Source of the DNA: Arcuatula senhousia
Taxonomy: Eukaryota > Mollusca > Bivalvia > Mytilida > Mytilidae
Direction: 5' to 3'
Assembly: GCA_963971305.1 (NCBI GenBank)
Contig: OZ020308.1
Coordinates: 37,353,275 to 37,417,274, forward strand
DNA length: 64,000 nt
In this document: piece after piece, positions 45,106 through 57,297 of the stretch
How the letters are laid out: each line of letters opens with the position of its first letter
Position numbering within the stretch: the first letter of the stretch is position 1
Notes under the pieces: model-generated
Database searches by the model: none
Told to the model about the DNA's origin: nothing
What the model saw: only the letters and a program-made list of their open reading frames with translations
Position numbers and translations under genes: made by a program

Positions 45106-48100
45106 CCGGGGGGTTGATCGGACAGTTTTGTGGTGGATGATGATTCAGCTATATACTTTTATTGCTCCATGTTTACTGCTTTTATTTTTATTAACCGTTT
45201 TCCCCGCTTCTCACTGAAAAAAACAATACAGTTTAGTTTTATGTCAATTACATCATATAAGACGAAATTTACTATATCTATTTAAGTGTTCATACAGTAT
45301 GTCGTGGCTGATGTAAGTAGATTACCTTTTAGTGAATAAGTTTTAATTTGTCGTGAAAAACAAAAACCAGTTCAAACATGTGACAACAGCGTGGCCTCCA
45401 ACTGACAAGGTGCTTAAAATGGTGTTACTAGGTCATTTTTACATGAACAATAACCTTCAATTGTTGTAATTTGTATTTCGACTATTCATGGTACGAAAGT
45501 ACTAAATATTTGTGTCTGGTATTGCTAAAGGATTTGCCCAATCATCTTATTTTATATACCAGTCCTGTAGATATGAAGTACTAGTATACTCTTTCCTGTT
45601 TTTACTCTAGATTTTTTTGTCGACCTGATATAATTCATTTAATAAAATGGATAAAGATTAAAGAACATTTCCGATTATCAATAAAGGGAACTAAACATTG
45701 CAACATCTATGATTTGGATATTACAAAAACAAATCTGTAAAAAAAAAATTGCCAATGCTTTGTTTACTAGATTCAAATTGATATTTTGATAATTCAAATA
45801 GCATATATGTCTTCTTAGAAATGATTTAAATTAAACATTTTTTTTTAAATCAGATGTTTAAGAACCTACAATACCATCCATTCTACGCATCAAAAACATC
45901 ACTTTTGTGATTTAAAAGCACCAATCTCTAACATGTTAAGTATATACAAATCGATGAATCGTTTTATTTGCATTTTCAATATTGTTAGTTTTTATTGGGC
46001 AACACCTACCTGTGCCAAAATGTTACGATGGTTTTGTTACTGAAATAATATTGAATGCATTAAATTGACTTATTATATAGATATAGGTGAAAGATCGTGA
46101 TTTCCGAGTTAAATAAATTTCTAGATTTTCACGGAGTTAATTACAGGATTTTTCTAACTCGCGTGCGAATTGATCTTTTAAACCCTCGTGAAGTTTCCCG
46201 CGAAAAATACGTAAACTTAGATTAGTGCGCAATACACAATTCATTAATCAATAATTTCTTTTGTTTTCATTATTTGATGATCTATTAGTCACGTTTTTCC
46301 AAATTATCTATATAATAAATAGTATAACTAATACGGGGTGACGAATATCAATTTTAATGTCACTCGTGTGGAATAACGCTAGGGGATTCAACTCGTGCGC
46401 AAGTTACTAGTATTGTAAACGGCAATATTCTTATTTTATTTACCATGAAATAAATTTTGTCTCTTCATTTAACACATCATTCAATATGAAGAGTCCAAAT
46501 TTTATTTTTGTTTCCCAAAATAGATGATACTCATTTACTTAATACATTTTAGCAGGATCTAAATATTGGAAATTCATGTTTATCTTTTACCAATTTGATA
46601 AATTTTCTTGTTTTTTCGTTTAGATTGTATTTTGAAAAAGGACTTAATATCTCAATAGTACCAGTTAAGTCACTAAGTATCTGGACATTTTAAGTTGTTA
46701 AGTTTCACTGTTCGTTTAATTACAAATAAAGGGAGTTTAGTTCAAATCACAGATTACACAGTGTGTGCCACAGTTTTAAATGTTATTTCTTTATAGACAG
46801 AAATAATATCGTAGTTACTTAAATATTGACTGATAAAAGAACAATGGCAAACTCCATTTATTTCCATATTTTTAGTTTTCTCTCGTCACACGTGTGTATG
46901 GCTTCAAGTAAAGCTTATATATAATGTATATCTGAAGATCGTGAGAAGCATTTATATGTTGTTGATAATAGCAGATATGTATGCCAGGGTCAGGTCACAT
47001 GGTTTATATCTAGGTCATTTTGCATACCTGAACATGATATAGTGAACAAATACTTTCATTCAAACTTGATTGTAAAAGCGCTTTGAATTAGTTAAATATC
47101 ATTTCGGACACTACGGTGGAGGCATAATAAAAGAAATAAGAAAACCGCTTGATTTTGACTTTTCGATAAAAGCATAAATATATAAAAAATATCTTTTTTT
47201 CCACAATAGTTAAAATAATGCAAGTATTATAGACATATTATATCATTATAATAACCTATTAAAAGAAGCTATGGTTATCAATCAGAGCTTATCAAATGTA
47301 AACTATGAAACAGTATGGTGTAAATGAACATAAGACCATAACAAATGCATGTATGTCATCTCCAACTGAAAGAAAGGTTTGCGATCGCGATAAGACACCT
47401 TTTCAGCCCATCATTAAAGTCAAAAATAAAATTAGATAAACTCAATCACAAAATGTCATGTTGGAAAGCTCGATGTCTCTATCTTTAAAAAGTAATCGTC
47501 TGAAGTTTAAAAGCTTATCTTATGTGTTAGTAAATGGTGGTTGAAATGAGCGACCGCAAATGATTTTAAAAATGTGCCTATGGGAGAGTGACAAAATTAA
47601 GTGATATCCTTGCCGGAAATATAGCCTTGAACGCGAAACCAGCTCCATATTTTGTTCAAAAACTTGTATTGCTAAAACACATTTTTCTCTTAAAGTTGTT
47701 AGTTGGTTCCGCGTGCACGATATACTGAAAAATATAAAGACTGTAATATTTATCCTCGAAGTCATGATCAGTAGTTTGAAAATTATCAATATCTGCGTTT
47801 CATTCGCTTTTCTTGAGATTGACGTTCATTACAAATTCCAATTTTTTGTTCAAAGAAATTTATATATATGAAGAATCTTTTATAGAATTGTAAACACTGT
47901 TCTCAGGTATGTTCGTGCAAAATTTCAATTTTATGAAGGTCACCCTTGAAAATTTCTTTTAATTAAGATGAAACTCTCATTCAAAATGGATCAATTTTTA
48001 ATATGGATTTCCAAGTTGCAAAATATGCAAAAATATTTAAAGTATTCTTTTGTTACAGTACAATTATTTTAAATATCGATATACAGAATAACAAAACTAA
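45106..48100. other. Gene-free AT-rich interval
   Basis: About 3 kb with no coding exon, tandem array or recognised repeat. The minus-strand frame at 47520-47789 shows no coding character. Confidence 0.5.
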
Positions 48101-48109
48101 CCGTTTTGT

Positions 48110-48370
48110 ACCCATTTTGGGATTGTATTTTGAAACTACTGGGTCGATAACCACTGCTAGTGGACTAGAGGTCCACGAGGGTTATCACAAGCCTGGTCGT
48201 AAGACTTGTCTGACACGATTTTAACCAATAAATTTCTAATATTTTTTGTCATTGAAATTTCCTATTGTTAAATTCAAAATTGTTTAAAACACTAGGTTTC
48301 TTTCCTTGTAATGCACATGGTCGATATCCTCGGTTCTGAATTTTGCTCTCCTGTTCGAACTTTTTGGTCT
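48110..48370. repeat. Dispersed repeat family D fragment
   Basis: Contains aactaaccgttttgtaccca and the ggtcgatatcctcggttctg/tgttcgaactttttggtctt blocks, which recur near 14280-14350 in the same order. Confidence 0.45.
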
Positions 48371-48548
48371 TGAGAACTTTTCATTCTGTCGAAGGCTGAA
48401 AGAAGGACAAGCATACTGTGACACTATTTATAATCGTAGTGGAATAAACCACATGTGGATTTTAGAGAATTCAAAAATTTATTAGAAAATTTCAAATCTC
48501 GGTCATTTTCCGAGGTTCATTATTTGAAAACTTTCGAATTTTCACCCA

Positions 48549-49196
48549 TTGCCACACGAAAAGCAAAAGTATCTTCTAAAAAACTTCTCGAAAAGGTTTT
48601 TTCTAGTTCTAGGAACTTTTGTTGTAGGTAACAATTCTACATATTTTTCCAAAACATATTATAAAGATAAAATCTGTTACACATCGGACAAAGTTTGCAG
48701 TATGCTTGATTTTCTTATTAACAACAAACTTGTCACATTTGGAGGAGAAATTTTTCAACAAAAATTGGCATTCCAATGGGCACAAATTGTGCTCCTCCCC
48801 TTGCCAATTGGTTTTTATACTATTACGAGACTGAATTTCTTCAAAAAAAGCAAGAAGATGAAAGAGGCAAAATCCTTAAATCTCACTTTCAGATAATTCG
48901 ACGATGTCCTCTCTGTAAACAACGCTTCGTTAAGTAGATGGATTCCTTTGATATATCCTCCAGAGTTAGAGATAAAAGAAACCACCGAATCCAATTGCTT
49001 CACATCGTTCTTGGATTTGCATCTCGATTATGACAAGGATGGTCATCTCAGTACAAAAATTTACGATAAAAGAGACGATTTTAATTTTCAAATTATTAAT
49101 TTTCCTAACCTTGAAACAACATACCTACCTCACTTGCTTACGGTGTTAATATTCACAACTTGTTCGATATACCAGGGCTTGTACATTTTTTTCTGA
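48549..49196 (+). pseudogene. Reverse transcriptase relic, plus strand
   Basis: The frame 48549-48896 holds CYTSDKVCSMLDFL and an altered loop (LAFQWAQIVLLPLP); then a TAA interrupts before FDDVLSVNN (the catalytic Asp pair). The frame 48948-49196 continues with IYPPELEIKETTES and LDYDKDGHLSTKIYDKRDDF. It is the least decayed of the relics and shows the two catalytic aspartates, but is not functional. Confidence 0.75.
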
Positions 49197-49379
49197 TTGA
49201 TTGATACGACACTGTTGTCTCCGTGACTTACTCTTTGAACACTGTTACAAGAAATGCGTCTCATACGGTCCCTAAAAAATTTCCTTCGTTATCAACCACT
49301 TGTGAAAATAATAAAAGTTAAGTTGAACGTATTGGTTAGTTTTTGTTTTGACTAATGTTTGCCGATTGTTGTACTGAGA

Positions 49380-49570
49380 TGATCATATTTTTATCCCTAT
49401 TATGTCTTCACAACCGTGTTGCGTTGTGCGTTACTACCGGTTCCTAAGATCGCAATGGAAGAGGGAGGTTTTGGCGCGCCATAAAACCTGGTTTAACCAA
49501 CCATTTTATTTGAAATACCTGTACCAAATCATTAACATTGCGATCTTTAACTATTCCGTTGTGTTTTGGG
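49380..49570 (-). repeat. SINE-like repeat family E, reverse copy
   Basis: Contains taagatcgcaatggaagagg and ataaaacctggtttaacca, reverse of 53340-53450. Confidence 0.65.
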
Positions 49571-50214
49571 TACCAACTACTAAATCAATATTTTTCAAAA
49601 AAATGTAAAGTTTTGTAATATCTGCATATATTTGGAAACTAGAACATCTCTGTAACATGTCCAACCAAAATTTATAAAATTTTAAGAAGACCTAAGTTAG
49701 CTAAAAGGGGGTATCCCAGGACCTATACTTTTTGAAAATGCTGTCTGTAAATCGTTTCTATTTTTAGGCCGCTCTTCGACGAGGAGATAGCTTTTCTCTA
49801 TAAGGCTTTAAATGTGTTATGAAAACTTGTAAACAAACTAGATACATGTTAAGGATTCTGAGGATATATACTTGTCAAGAGGTTTAACACAAGGTAAACT
49901 GGCTAGAGGGTTTTGAAAAACCGATTTTTTAGTTGATTAAAGAGGGGGCTTGATTTAGTAGTTTGTACCCTTTTCCAAGTTTTGTCTTTTCTTTTGGACA
50001 TTGAGATTGATCCTGCAAGTTGGGTAATTTTATAATTACCTTTATCAATATTTTTGATCTTCCAAGGTTTTAATTCAAATGTTGCTGATGAGAGGTTACT
50101 CCTTGAAATATCGATATACAGCATAACCAAAGTAACCGTTTTATTCCCGTTTTTTGGTATTGTATTTTGCTGTTAAATTAGGTAAAAAGTAGCAGGCTAT
50201 GAATTACTTTTCAT

Positions 50215-50640
50215 TTTTCACCTCTAGATGGGCCAAAATAGGGCATAGCTTGTCGATAAAAGTCCACTAAAAACGCTAAAAAACCTAACATCGGGTCAGA
50301 CTGCGTTACCCGGCCACAAAGTGACAAAAATATTTGCCCAAGATGGTTGAATTCGGCAGCATTGTGATAGTGAATACTGGGGTCGTCAGGCTATAATGCG
50401 AAAAACCTGGCTGCAAACCATAGTGGTGGTCCGTGTCGGGAACAATGTCACGTTCCTTGTCGTTAAAAAAAACCCTGTTGTAGGTGTCGGTAGGAGTAGG
50501 ACCCCATTACACGAGGCCCCGTCTTTACCGTTCACTCTTTTTCCTGTTGCAGTCAAAACTCTCCTCCCCAATTGGTCTTGTTTCACCATTTCCTCCTCTT
50601 CCTTCAATTTATCCGCCAGAGCTGCAGATTTAAAGAACCA
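50215..50640 (+). repeat. SINE-like repeat family A copy
   Basis: Contains gggtcgtcaggctataatgc, aacctggctgcaaaccatag and ggtaggagtaggacccc. It precedes another reverse transcriptase fragment (50655-50870). Confidence 0.65.
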
Positions 50641-50654
50641 TCGAATTTGACTCC

Positions 50655-50870
50655 GGTGGTCATCTCAGTACAAAAATATACGTCAAATTATTTACGTTCC
50701 TAATATGAAAAGTAACAAACCCACCTATTAGCATGTGTTTATTTCACAACTTCGATATGCCTGGGCTTATACTAGTTTTTTTTCAGATTTTTGACACGAC
50801 ACCGTTGTCTCCGTGATCGGTGTTAGACAAGGATATAAGAACATAAGTCTTGTATGGTCTCTTAAAAAGT
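50655..50870 (+). pseudogene. Reverse transcriptase relic fragment, plus strand
   Basis: ggtcatctcagtacaaaaat and cacgacaccgttgtctccgt match 49039-49058 and 49206-49225 of the relic at 48549-49196. Only the C-terminal part is present and the frame is broken. Confidence 0.6.
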
Positions 50871-50885
50871 TTAACTTTCGATATC

Positions 50886-51249
50886 AGCCACTGGTGGTGT
50901 AGTGGTTAACGCGTCGGGCTACTAACATCAAGGTTCGTGGTTCGATCCTCGTCCGGGGTGAAAATTTCATGAACCAATTTCCGACTCTCTCTTGACACCA
51001 TTTGCGAGGATGGTCTCAAGGAACGATGCTAGTCCTTCGGAAGGGACGAAAAAAGGTTGTCCCGTGTATGTGGAGAGCAATACCCCATGCACGTTAAAGA
51101 CCCCTTTGTAGAGTTCGATAAGAGTAGGCTCAATAGGGGCCGCTGCAAAGGCCACACTCGCAAACTGCTAGCTGGAGAGGGATTTACATAAGCATTAACG
51201 TAAGCTTGTTTCCCAATCCAGGATAAATAAATATGTTTAAAAAAAAATG
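50886..51249 (+). mobile_element. tRNA-derived SINE
   Basis: The head has pol III box A (tggtgtagtgg, 50895-50905) and box B (ggttcgatcc, 50939-50948) at tRNA spacing. The body has gcacgttaaagacccctttg, shared with 9005-9245, and the end is a short A-rich tail (tttaaaaaaaa). The frame on the minus strand is not a gene. The central block may be the Meta-SINE core domain. Confidence 0.8.
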
Positions 51250-52499
51250 GTAGCTAAAATTCAAAATTGTCAGTTGATATGATTTGTGATTGTTTCAACT
51301 AGTTTGTGACAGTTTGTATTGCTGAGATTACCACCTCATTATCCTTTCAATGTCTCACTACCGTGTTGTGGTTTGTGTTACAGGATCCTAAAATCGCAAT
51401 GGGGAACTCTTGAAATACCTCTACCAAGTCAGGACAATTGCTATCTTCAATTTATCTGGTTTGTACATGTATTTGCCTTGACTGTGTTGTTTTTTTTTTA
51501 TTCTTGAAGATATCAGATTGATCATCCCAGCTCGGTAGTTTTTGTTTGTTATTTAACTTTATTCATCATTTCATCATGTTCATGTTCATTGTAATTCAAT
51601 TCATGTTCATTTTCCAAATATAGCCATAACCTAAACTGTCTGTTTACCAAATATCAATTGCCTAGCTATTATACTTTCCAAGTAATTCATTTGGGAGCAA
51701 AGCACAAACTTTCTACTAAATATTTCCATAATTTCAAAGGTCTAGTTTAAATAAGCAAACAAAAAAAATATTTTATTATTGTTTTCATAGCATATACATG
51801 TAGTTCAGAAACTTTTTATTTAATGTTATTCTAATGAAACATCAAGATGAGTCTGATTTCCAATTTCAAAATTCAAATGCTTATATCATGTACATTGTGA
51901 GTATGATTTTTTTTTTCAATAAATCAACTTTATTCAACTGTTATAACAAACGAGATCATTTTAGGAATATTTTTATGTGTCAATATTAGTTTTAAATCTG
52001 CACTTAGTAAATTGTTTAAAAACTAAATAAATAATTGGTATGTACTTTGTCAGACCAGATGGATTGCCGGGCTTGTGAATACCTTCGGAGACCTCTCATC
52101 CACAGCAGATATTACCAAATCAGTAGCTTCAGAATAGAGAAGAAAAAACACAAGTAAATATCATTAGGATTGTTAATTTCTGTATTCGTTTTCGATTTTT
52201 TTTCTTCATATGGTTTATTTTTTGTTTTGTTTTTGGGTTGTCGTCTAGAGATATTTGAATGACACTTTTGTACTTCTCTGCTTCTTGTTAATAATATAAA
52301 TCAAGTATGAATTCAAACCAAAGAACGAGATTTAAAATAAAGAAAATCAAGAGTTAACGAATATAGGCTAATCTGAGGAGTGCATGAACTCCATTAAAAG
52401 TTCTTATCTCGACAGAACATCACGCTTCCCCATATGTGATTATTCAGATAGTCCCAGTCTTTGTTTGATTGTGTAGAATTGCAGACCGAAATATCAATC

Positions 52500-52542
52500 A
52501 TGATGAAAATCTTTGCCTTACTGTTTTTGGTTGGATATGCGG
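52500..52542 (+). CDS. Signal-peptide first exon of a small secreted protein gene
   Basis: Encodes MMKIFALLFLVGYA, a compact leader, and ends gcgg|gtaagg in phase 1. The preceding 180 bp (from about 52316) aligns with sequence before a similar exon near 56613, as expected for duplicated promoters and untranslated leaders. A following exon with a matching phase is at 62257-62315, though nearly 10 kb away. Product unknown. Confidence 0.5.
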
Positions 52543-52564
52543 GTAAGGAATATGTGCTACATGA

Positions 52565-52790
52565 TACTGTAAAAAGGGAAATTTTTGCGAGGGGTTTATT
52601 TTCGCTAATTTCGCGACCATAACAAATTCGCGAAAATATCCCCTCGCGTAAATTACATTAAGAAGGACCCAATATTCCATGATCTAATAAAACGCGAAAC
52701 TAAAACCTTGCGAATGCATTTTTGGTACTGAAAACGCGAAATTTAAAACACGTGAAATTATCCCCTTTTATTAATCGGTACAATTTAATT
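52565..52790. repeat. MITE-like repeat with ttcgcgaaa motifs
   Basis: Starts actgtaaaaagggaaattttt, with gcgagggg, ttcgcgaaaatatcccctcgcg and ends gaaattatcccctttta. Start and end are inverted (aaaagggaaattt against aaattatcccctttt). It lies just after the splice donor of the exon at 52500-52542. Confidence 0.5.
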
Positions 52791-53214
52791 CTTGCAGAAA
52801 CGGTTTTGTAATAGAATTAAATATTTGATAATTCTCAGGTTGTTTTTTTTTTACATTTCGAGAAGCATATCTGATACTAGAACAGTTCCGAAATCCTTGC
52901 TGTTATATAATAATTCTTTTGGTCGAAAATCATAGAGTGGTTATTTAATGCTGAATGTTGGGTGGCGCGTGGCTTGAGAGAAAATTTCGTAATTTCTCAC
53001 CAAATTCTATTCGCAGCAACTTGATATTCGATATACAGTATCAAGGTGTATTCCCATAACGTGGAATCATATTTTGTATGTGGCTTTTGATAGCATTTAA
53101 TCAAACGTTGTATTTTTGTGCTTAACTTCCAAAAAAGGATGCTATCACATTTAATTTTTTATCGTTTAAAGGTTTTATAGTATAATGTTTATAAAAAATA
53201 TACACTTTCCTGTC

Positions 53215-53880
53215 AATGATGAACATGAAATGATGATGAAGTGGAGGAAATAAAGGTAATAACAAAACTACCGAACTTGAATGATCAATCTCATAGTTCA
53301 GAGAAAATGACAAAAACGATTCAGTCATACCGGAGAATTGGTGGATCGCAATGGTCCTGACTTGGTACAGGCATTTCAAACGAAATGGTGGGTTAAACCA
53401 GGTTTTATGGCGCCAAACCTCCCTCTTCCATTGCGATCTTAGGATCCGGAAATGACCATAGAACACAACATAAATGAGGACACAAGGCGAATCGGGTAAG
53501 AGAGTTTTGACTGCCACTGGAAAAAGGAGTGATGGGTAGGGACGGGAAATTTAGCCTCCTGCATGGGGATCCTACGGGTCCTACTCTTACCGAGACCTTC
53601 AGCAGGGTTCTTTAACGTGCGATGAACGTGACATTTTTCCCAACACGGTGCACCACTTTGGTCTGCGGTCAGGTTTTCCGCACTATCGCCTGACGACCCC
53701 GCATCTCTCGATGTCAGGGCTGCCCCATTCAACCACCTAGGGCACACATCCCAGTCACTTTGTGGGCAAAGCGGCCTGACCCGACGTCAGGTTTCTGAGC
53801 GCTCTTTGGTGGACTTTTTACCGACAAGCTTAGCGCCGCTGCGGGCCTATTCGCCACCGATGACTCGTACCAGAAGGAGT
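53215..53880 (-). repeat. SINE-like repeat family A, reverse, interrupted by family E
   Basis: The family A sequence gatgatgaagtggaggaa breaks at about 53250 and resumes at gacacaaggcg (about 53480); at 27020-27045 the two are contiguous. The rest runs through ctcttaccgagaccttcag, gtcaggttttccgcac and accgacaagcttagcgccgc. Confidence 0.75.
53255..53480 (+). mobile_element. SINE-like repeat family E, complete insertion
   Basis: About 230 bp from aaaggtaataac to gaacacaacata, inserted in a family A copy. aaat-type bases border both sides (gaggaaat and ataaatgag), a possible short target duplication. No pol III boxes were recognised. Confidence 0.65.
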
Positions 53881-54397
53881 AAAACCATCGGTGAAACCAA
53901 ATATGGTGAGATACAAAAACCAACGTGAACATATCAAATGGATAAAAATGCAATCTAAGAATCATAAACAGTGTACGTAAACGGTCAAACCAAGCTGATG
54001 TCAATATTTGAAAGGACGATTTTCTATGTATTACGTTACAGTGAAACAATAACGTAAATGAGTTGTTTCATTCAAAAAGTAGACATAGATGAGTAACAAG
54101 CATGGATGTTTTTTTTGAAAAGACAAGTTTCAAATTTAATTTTCTAATTATATCAAGATCATAATTTCACAGAAAAACAAACATTTTTAAATAAATAAAA
54201 CCAACTGAAACTGTCCATAAAAATCCCATTACCGTAGCTTTTAATAAGTAGTAAACTATCCATCCCTTAGTACGTTTAATACTGAATTCAACATTTTTTT
54301 CATCAATTCATTACATTAACTATTCAAAACAAAAGATTGGGCAGAAAAGATCAGAAACTTACTATCGTTATGATTTGTTTTATATTATTTGTGTTAA

Positions 54398-54947
54398 GGT
54401 TGCGCAAGGCTATTAAACTGGGCATATTTTTGCACATATTGATATTTTGCATAAAATTTATGAACTAACTTGACATGGTAGACAAAAACTATATATTACA
54501 ATTTATTTAATCAAATAAGAAGCAATTTTAATACAAAAAAGGTCTTTCTAATCATTTTCAGAATTTCCCGTACTTAATCAAAGGGAGATAATTTTGTAGA
54601 ATGAATATAATTTTTTTTAATTTTCATAAATATTTTGAAAAAATGAACGGTGGCCCTATGGTTTTTTCCATACAATTTCAAAGAGCTTTAGAAAAGGAAC
54701 TTTCTTTTAGAGTTTGAGCTTATTCTAAAGTAGGAATTCTTCTTGTATTAGATAGCTCTATGGCTTTTCTCCCTATATATTCTATATAAAAATATTGAAC
54801 TTTTGCTATTTTAATACAGCTGATAGAGCTTTAAAATGAACGGTGACCCCCCTTTTTATTTGATATTTTTATCTATTCATTAAGGTTTATCAATGTGCCA
54901 AAAATGAAAAAAAAACAATAGTAGAATTCCAATAGCCCCGAGACACC
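54398..54947. mobile_element. TTAA-flanked MITE, 550 bp
   Basis: TTAA at 54394-54397 and 54948-54951. Ends GGTTGCGCAAGGCTATT and, inverted, GGTGTCTCGGGGCTATT. The interior contains tttcccgtacttaatcaaag and aatgaacggtggccc, shared with the 545-bp element at 56753-57297. Confidence 0.6.
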
Positions 54948-55819
54948 TTAATTTTTTATGTTTGGTTTTATTTTTTTATAGGCAAAACGTTCGTTTTATT
55001 TTTGATTTTTCACTTATTAATAATTGAATTTTATTTAAATATAACCACTTGTTTTTGTTCTGATGATTGCTGCAATATCACCGACCAGACATAAAAAATA
55101 TAATAATTGATCAACCAATCAGTCAATCATGATTTCATCAACATCGGTATAGAACGGAAGGCCAAAAAAGTATGAGTGTTTCTTTTTCATGCCCGATGAA
55201 AATATGGTCAGTAGGTAGACATTTTTTTCATTTTCATTTTTTACCCTGAGTTAACGGGAAGTTCATTTTGGAAATTTCAAATTCAATTGATCTAAAAGCA
55301 AAACTGGCAATGAAAAGTATAGGGTGGCATAAAAAGACTAGGGTAGGTGTGGTTACCAGAAACAAGCATATTTTTTATTTGACTTATGGAGACGCATTTC
55401 TCAGTTTCTAACTACGACATAATGATATGATCATGGTAATTTTCAATTTCCCTGACAAACTTAAGATTAATCAATAAAACTTATCATATTGTTCAATTCC
55501 TTTGAGCTTTCATATATCTCAGAATTATTTGAAAATGAACAACGATATAATCCAAATCTGACTTTAAAATTAAATTTTTAAAACAAATATAAAATAGTTG
55601 CTTTTCTTTATTATGGAACAAAGTATATACGTCGTTCAAAAACTTGACACTTTCCAGACAAGATGATGACACAGAATCCTTAACATTGTTTTTAATACTA
55701 GAATTAAATATTTTGGACTTCCATTTTTTTGTTTGTTGCCCATTTTTAAAAATAATAGACCGTAAACAAAATTATTTACGTTTTTACTATAATTCGTGAT
55801 TCATAATTTGAAAAGCAAT

Positions 55820-56045
55820 TACATGACTACAAGAAGCAGAGGCACCAATGGGGTATCCGAATGTCAAAAGTCCGAAAGGGCAGAGACAATCCAGCAAACA
55901 CCAACAAGAACGGGACAAAAACAGACAACATGTAAAACACGGAAACACAAAACAACTGAATATCAATCAGCAACGCGAACTCCAGTCGAAACAAGAGTGA
56001 ACTCATGTGCTCCGGAAGAGTAAGCAGTTCCTGCTTGCTATAGCA
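55820..56045 (+). repeat. Dispersed repeat family C copy
   Basis: Contains ggcaccaatggggtatccga, acaactgaatatcaatcagc and gaactcatgtgctccggaag. The best conserved of the copies; the frame across it is not a gene. Confidence 0.7.
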
Positions 56046-56335
56046 TTAGTAAATAAAAATTGCGATGATTTATTTTCGTAGATTTCTTTTACTTACGATA
56101 TTTGCCGATCTAGATCACACAAAGGAAAATCATTTGGTTTAGAGTAATGTTTTCGACACAACAAATTGATTCTTGAGAGAATTCTTAGACCTGGTGTTGC
56201 AATAATGACTCCTATTTGTATCAAACGACAAAAATAAAGGAATAACATTGTTTAAATATTTTACAAATAACAAAAATTAACAGTAAAATTCTTAGAGAAC
56301 TTTCTCGCGAGAATAGCGGCAAAGAATGAAAATAA

Positions 56336-56680
56336 GCCAAAGAACAAGATTCAAACTAATGGAATATAAGTAGGACCAGTAGGCATAGTACACGATCCTC
56401 TAGGAAGACTCTTTTCTCGCCAAGACATTATGATTTTGATCGTGATCACCTCAATATCCCTATTGTGTCTCACAACTATGTTGTGTTCTATGGTCATTAC
56501 CGGATCCTAAGATCGCAATGTTCGGTAGTTTTGTTATTACCTTTATTTCCTATATGTGGCTATTAGATAGTTGACCCACCCCTTGTTAGGTTGTCCAGTT
56601 GTGCAGTCCGATATGTCAAACAGAATAAACGTCTTTAGCTTGCTGGTTTTTTTGTCTTTAAATGGAGTTTTTTACCTGAA
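56336..56680 (+). pseudogene. Decayed relative of the signal-peptide exon at 52500-52542
   Basis: The leader segment with ccaaagaacaagatt aligns with ccaaagaacgagattt at 52319. A family E copy (about 56443-56560) interrupts it. Then gcagtccgatatgtcaaac and gtctttagcttgctggtttt correspond to gcagaccgaaatatcaatc and atctttgccttactgttttt of the other copy. The splice donor is lost. I take this as a dead duplicate. Confidence 0.5.
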
Positions 56681-56752
56681 CATCTGCCTTTTTAAAGATT
56701 TGAAACAGGTATTGAGTAATTTTTTTTTATCTTAATGTTCAACCATATTTAA

Positions 56753-57297
56753 GGTAGTACAATAGTAAAAAATCGGTAGGATAGAATTTTTTAAAATTTT
56801 GTCATTAGAAGTATCTATGTGCATATGTTTGGAAAACAAAATAAAAAGAATAGGTCACCGTGCATAATTTTTGTAGAAAATTGATCAAAAACAGTTCAAA
56901 TTTGGCTATTTTTATAAAGATTATATAGGGAAAATGGTTTAAATTATTTTTTTTTAATTTCACGGGATAGATTTTTGTTATATTTTGTCAAAACATCAAT
57001 TTTTGTTAGTTCTTTGAAAATAAGGTATAAAATCATGGGGTCACCGTTAATTTTCTGAAAATAAATTGGAAAAACTGAATTTTCCCTACACATTTCATAC
57101 AAATTATCTCCCTTTGAAAAAGTACGGGAAATGTTTTAAAATGAATATAACAGTAAGGTTTTGTTTCAAACTTATTTTTTCTCGAATAATTTATCATACT
57201 AACAATTTTCATACAGTTAAATAGCAATGTTTTTGCCTTTGCTTAAATTTGGTAATATGCTCAGAAAAGATGCTCAGTGTTATACCACTGTACTACC
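56753..57297. mobile_element. TTAA-flanked MITE, 545 bp
   Basis: TTAA at 56749-56752 and 57298-57301; ends GGTAGTACAATAG and, inverted, GGTAGTACAGTGG. TTAA targets and GG starts fit piggyBac-type MITEs. It carries tttttcaaagggagataatt in the orientation opposite to the element at 54398. Confidence 0.7.

Noticed and set aside
50886..50960. Functional tRNA gene
   Set aside because: Box A and B are good, but it is followed by a SINE body and A-rich tail, so it is a SINE head.
55796..56023. 75-codon polar frame
   Set aside because: Lies within family C, whose other copies have stops.
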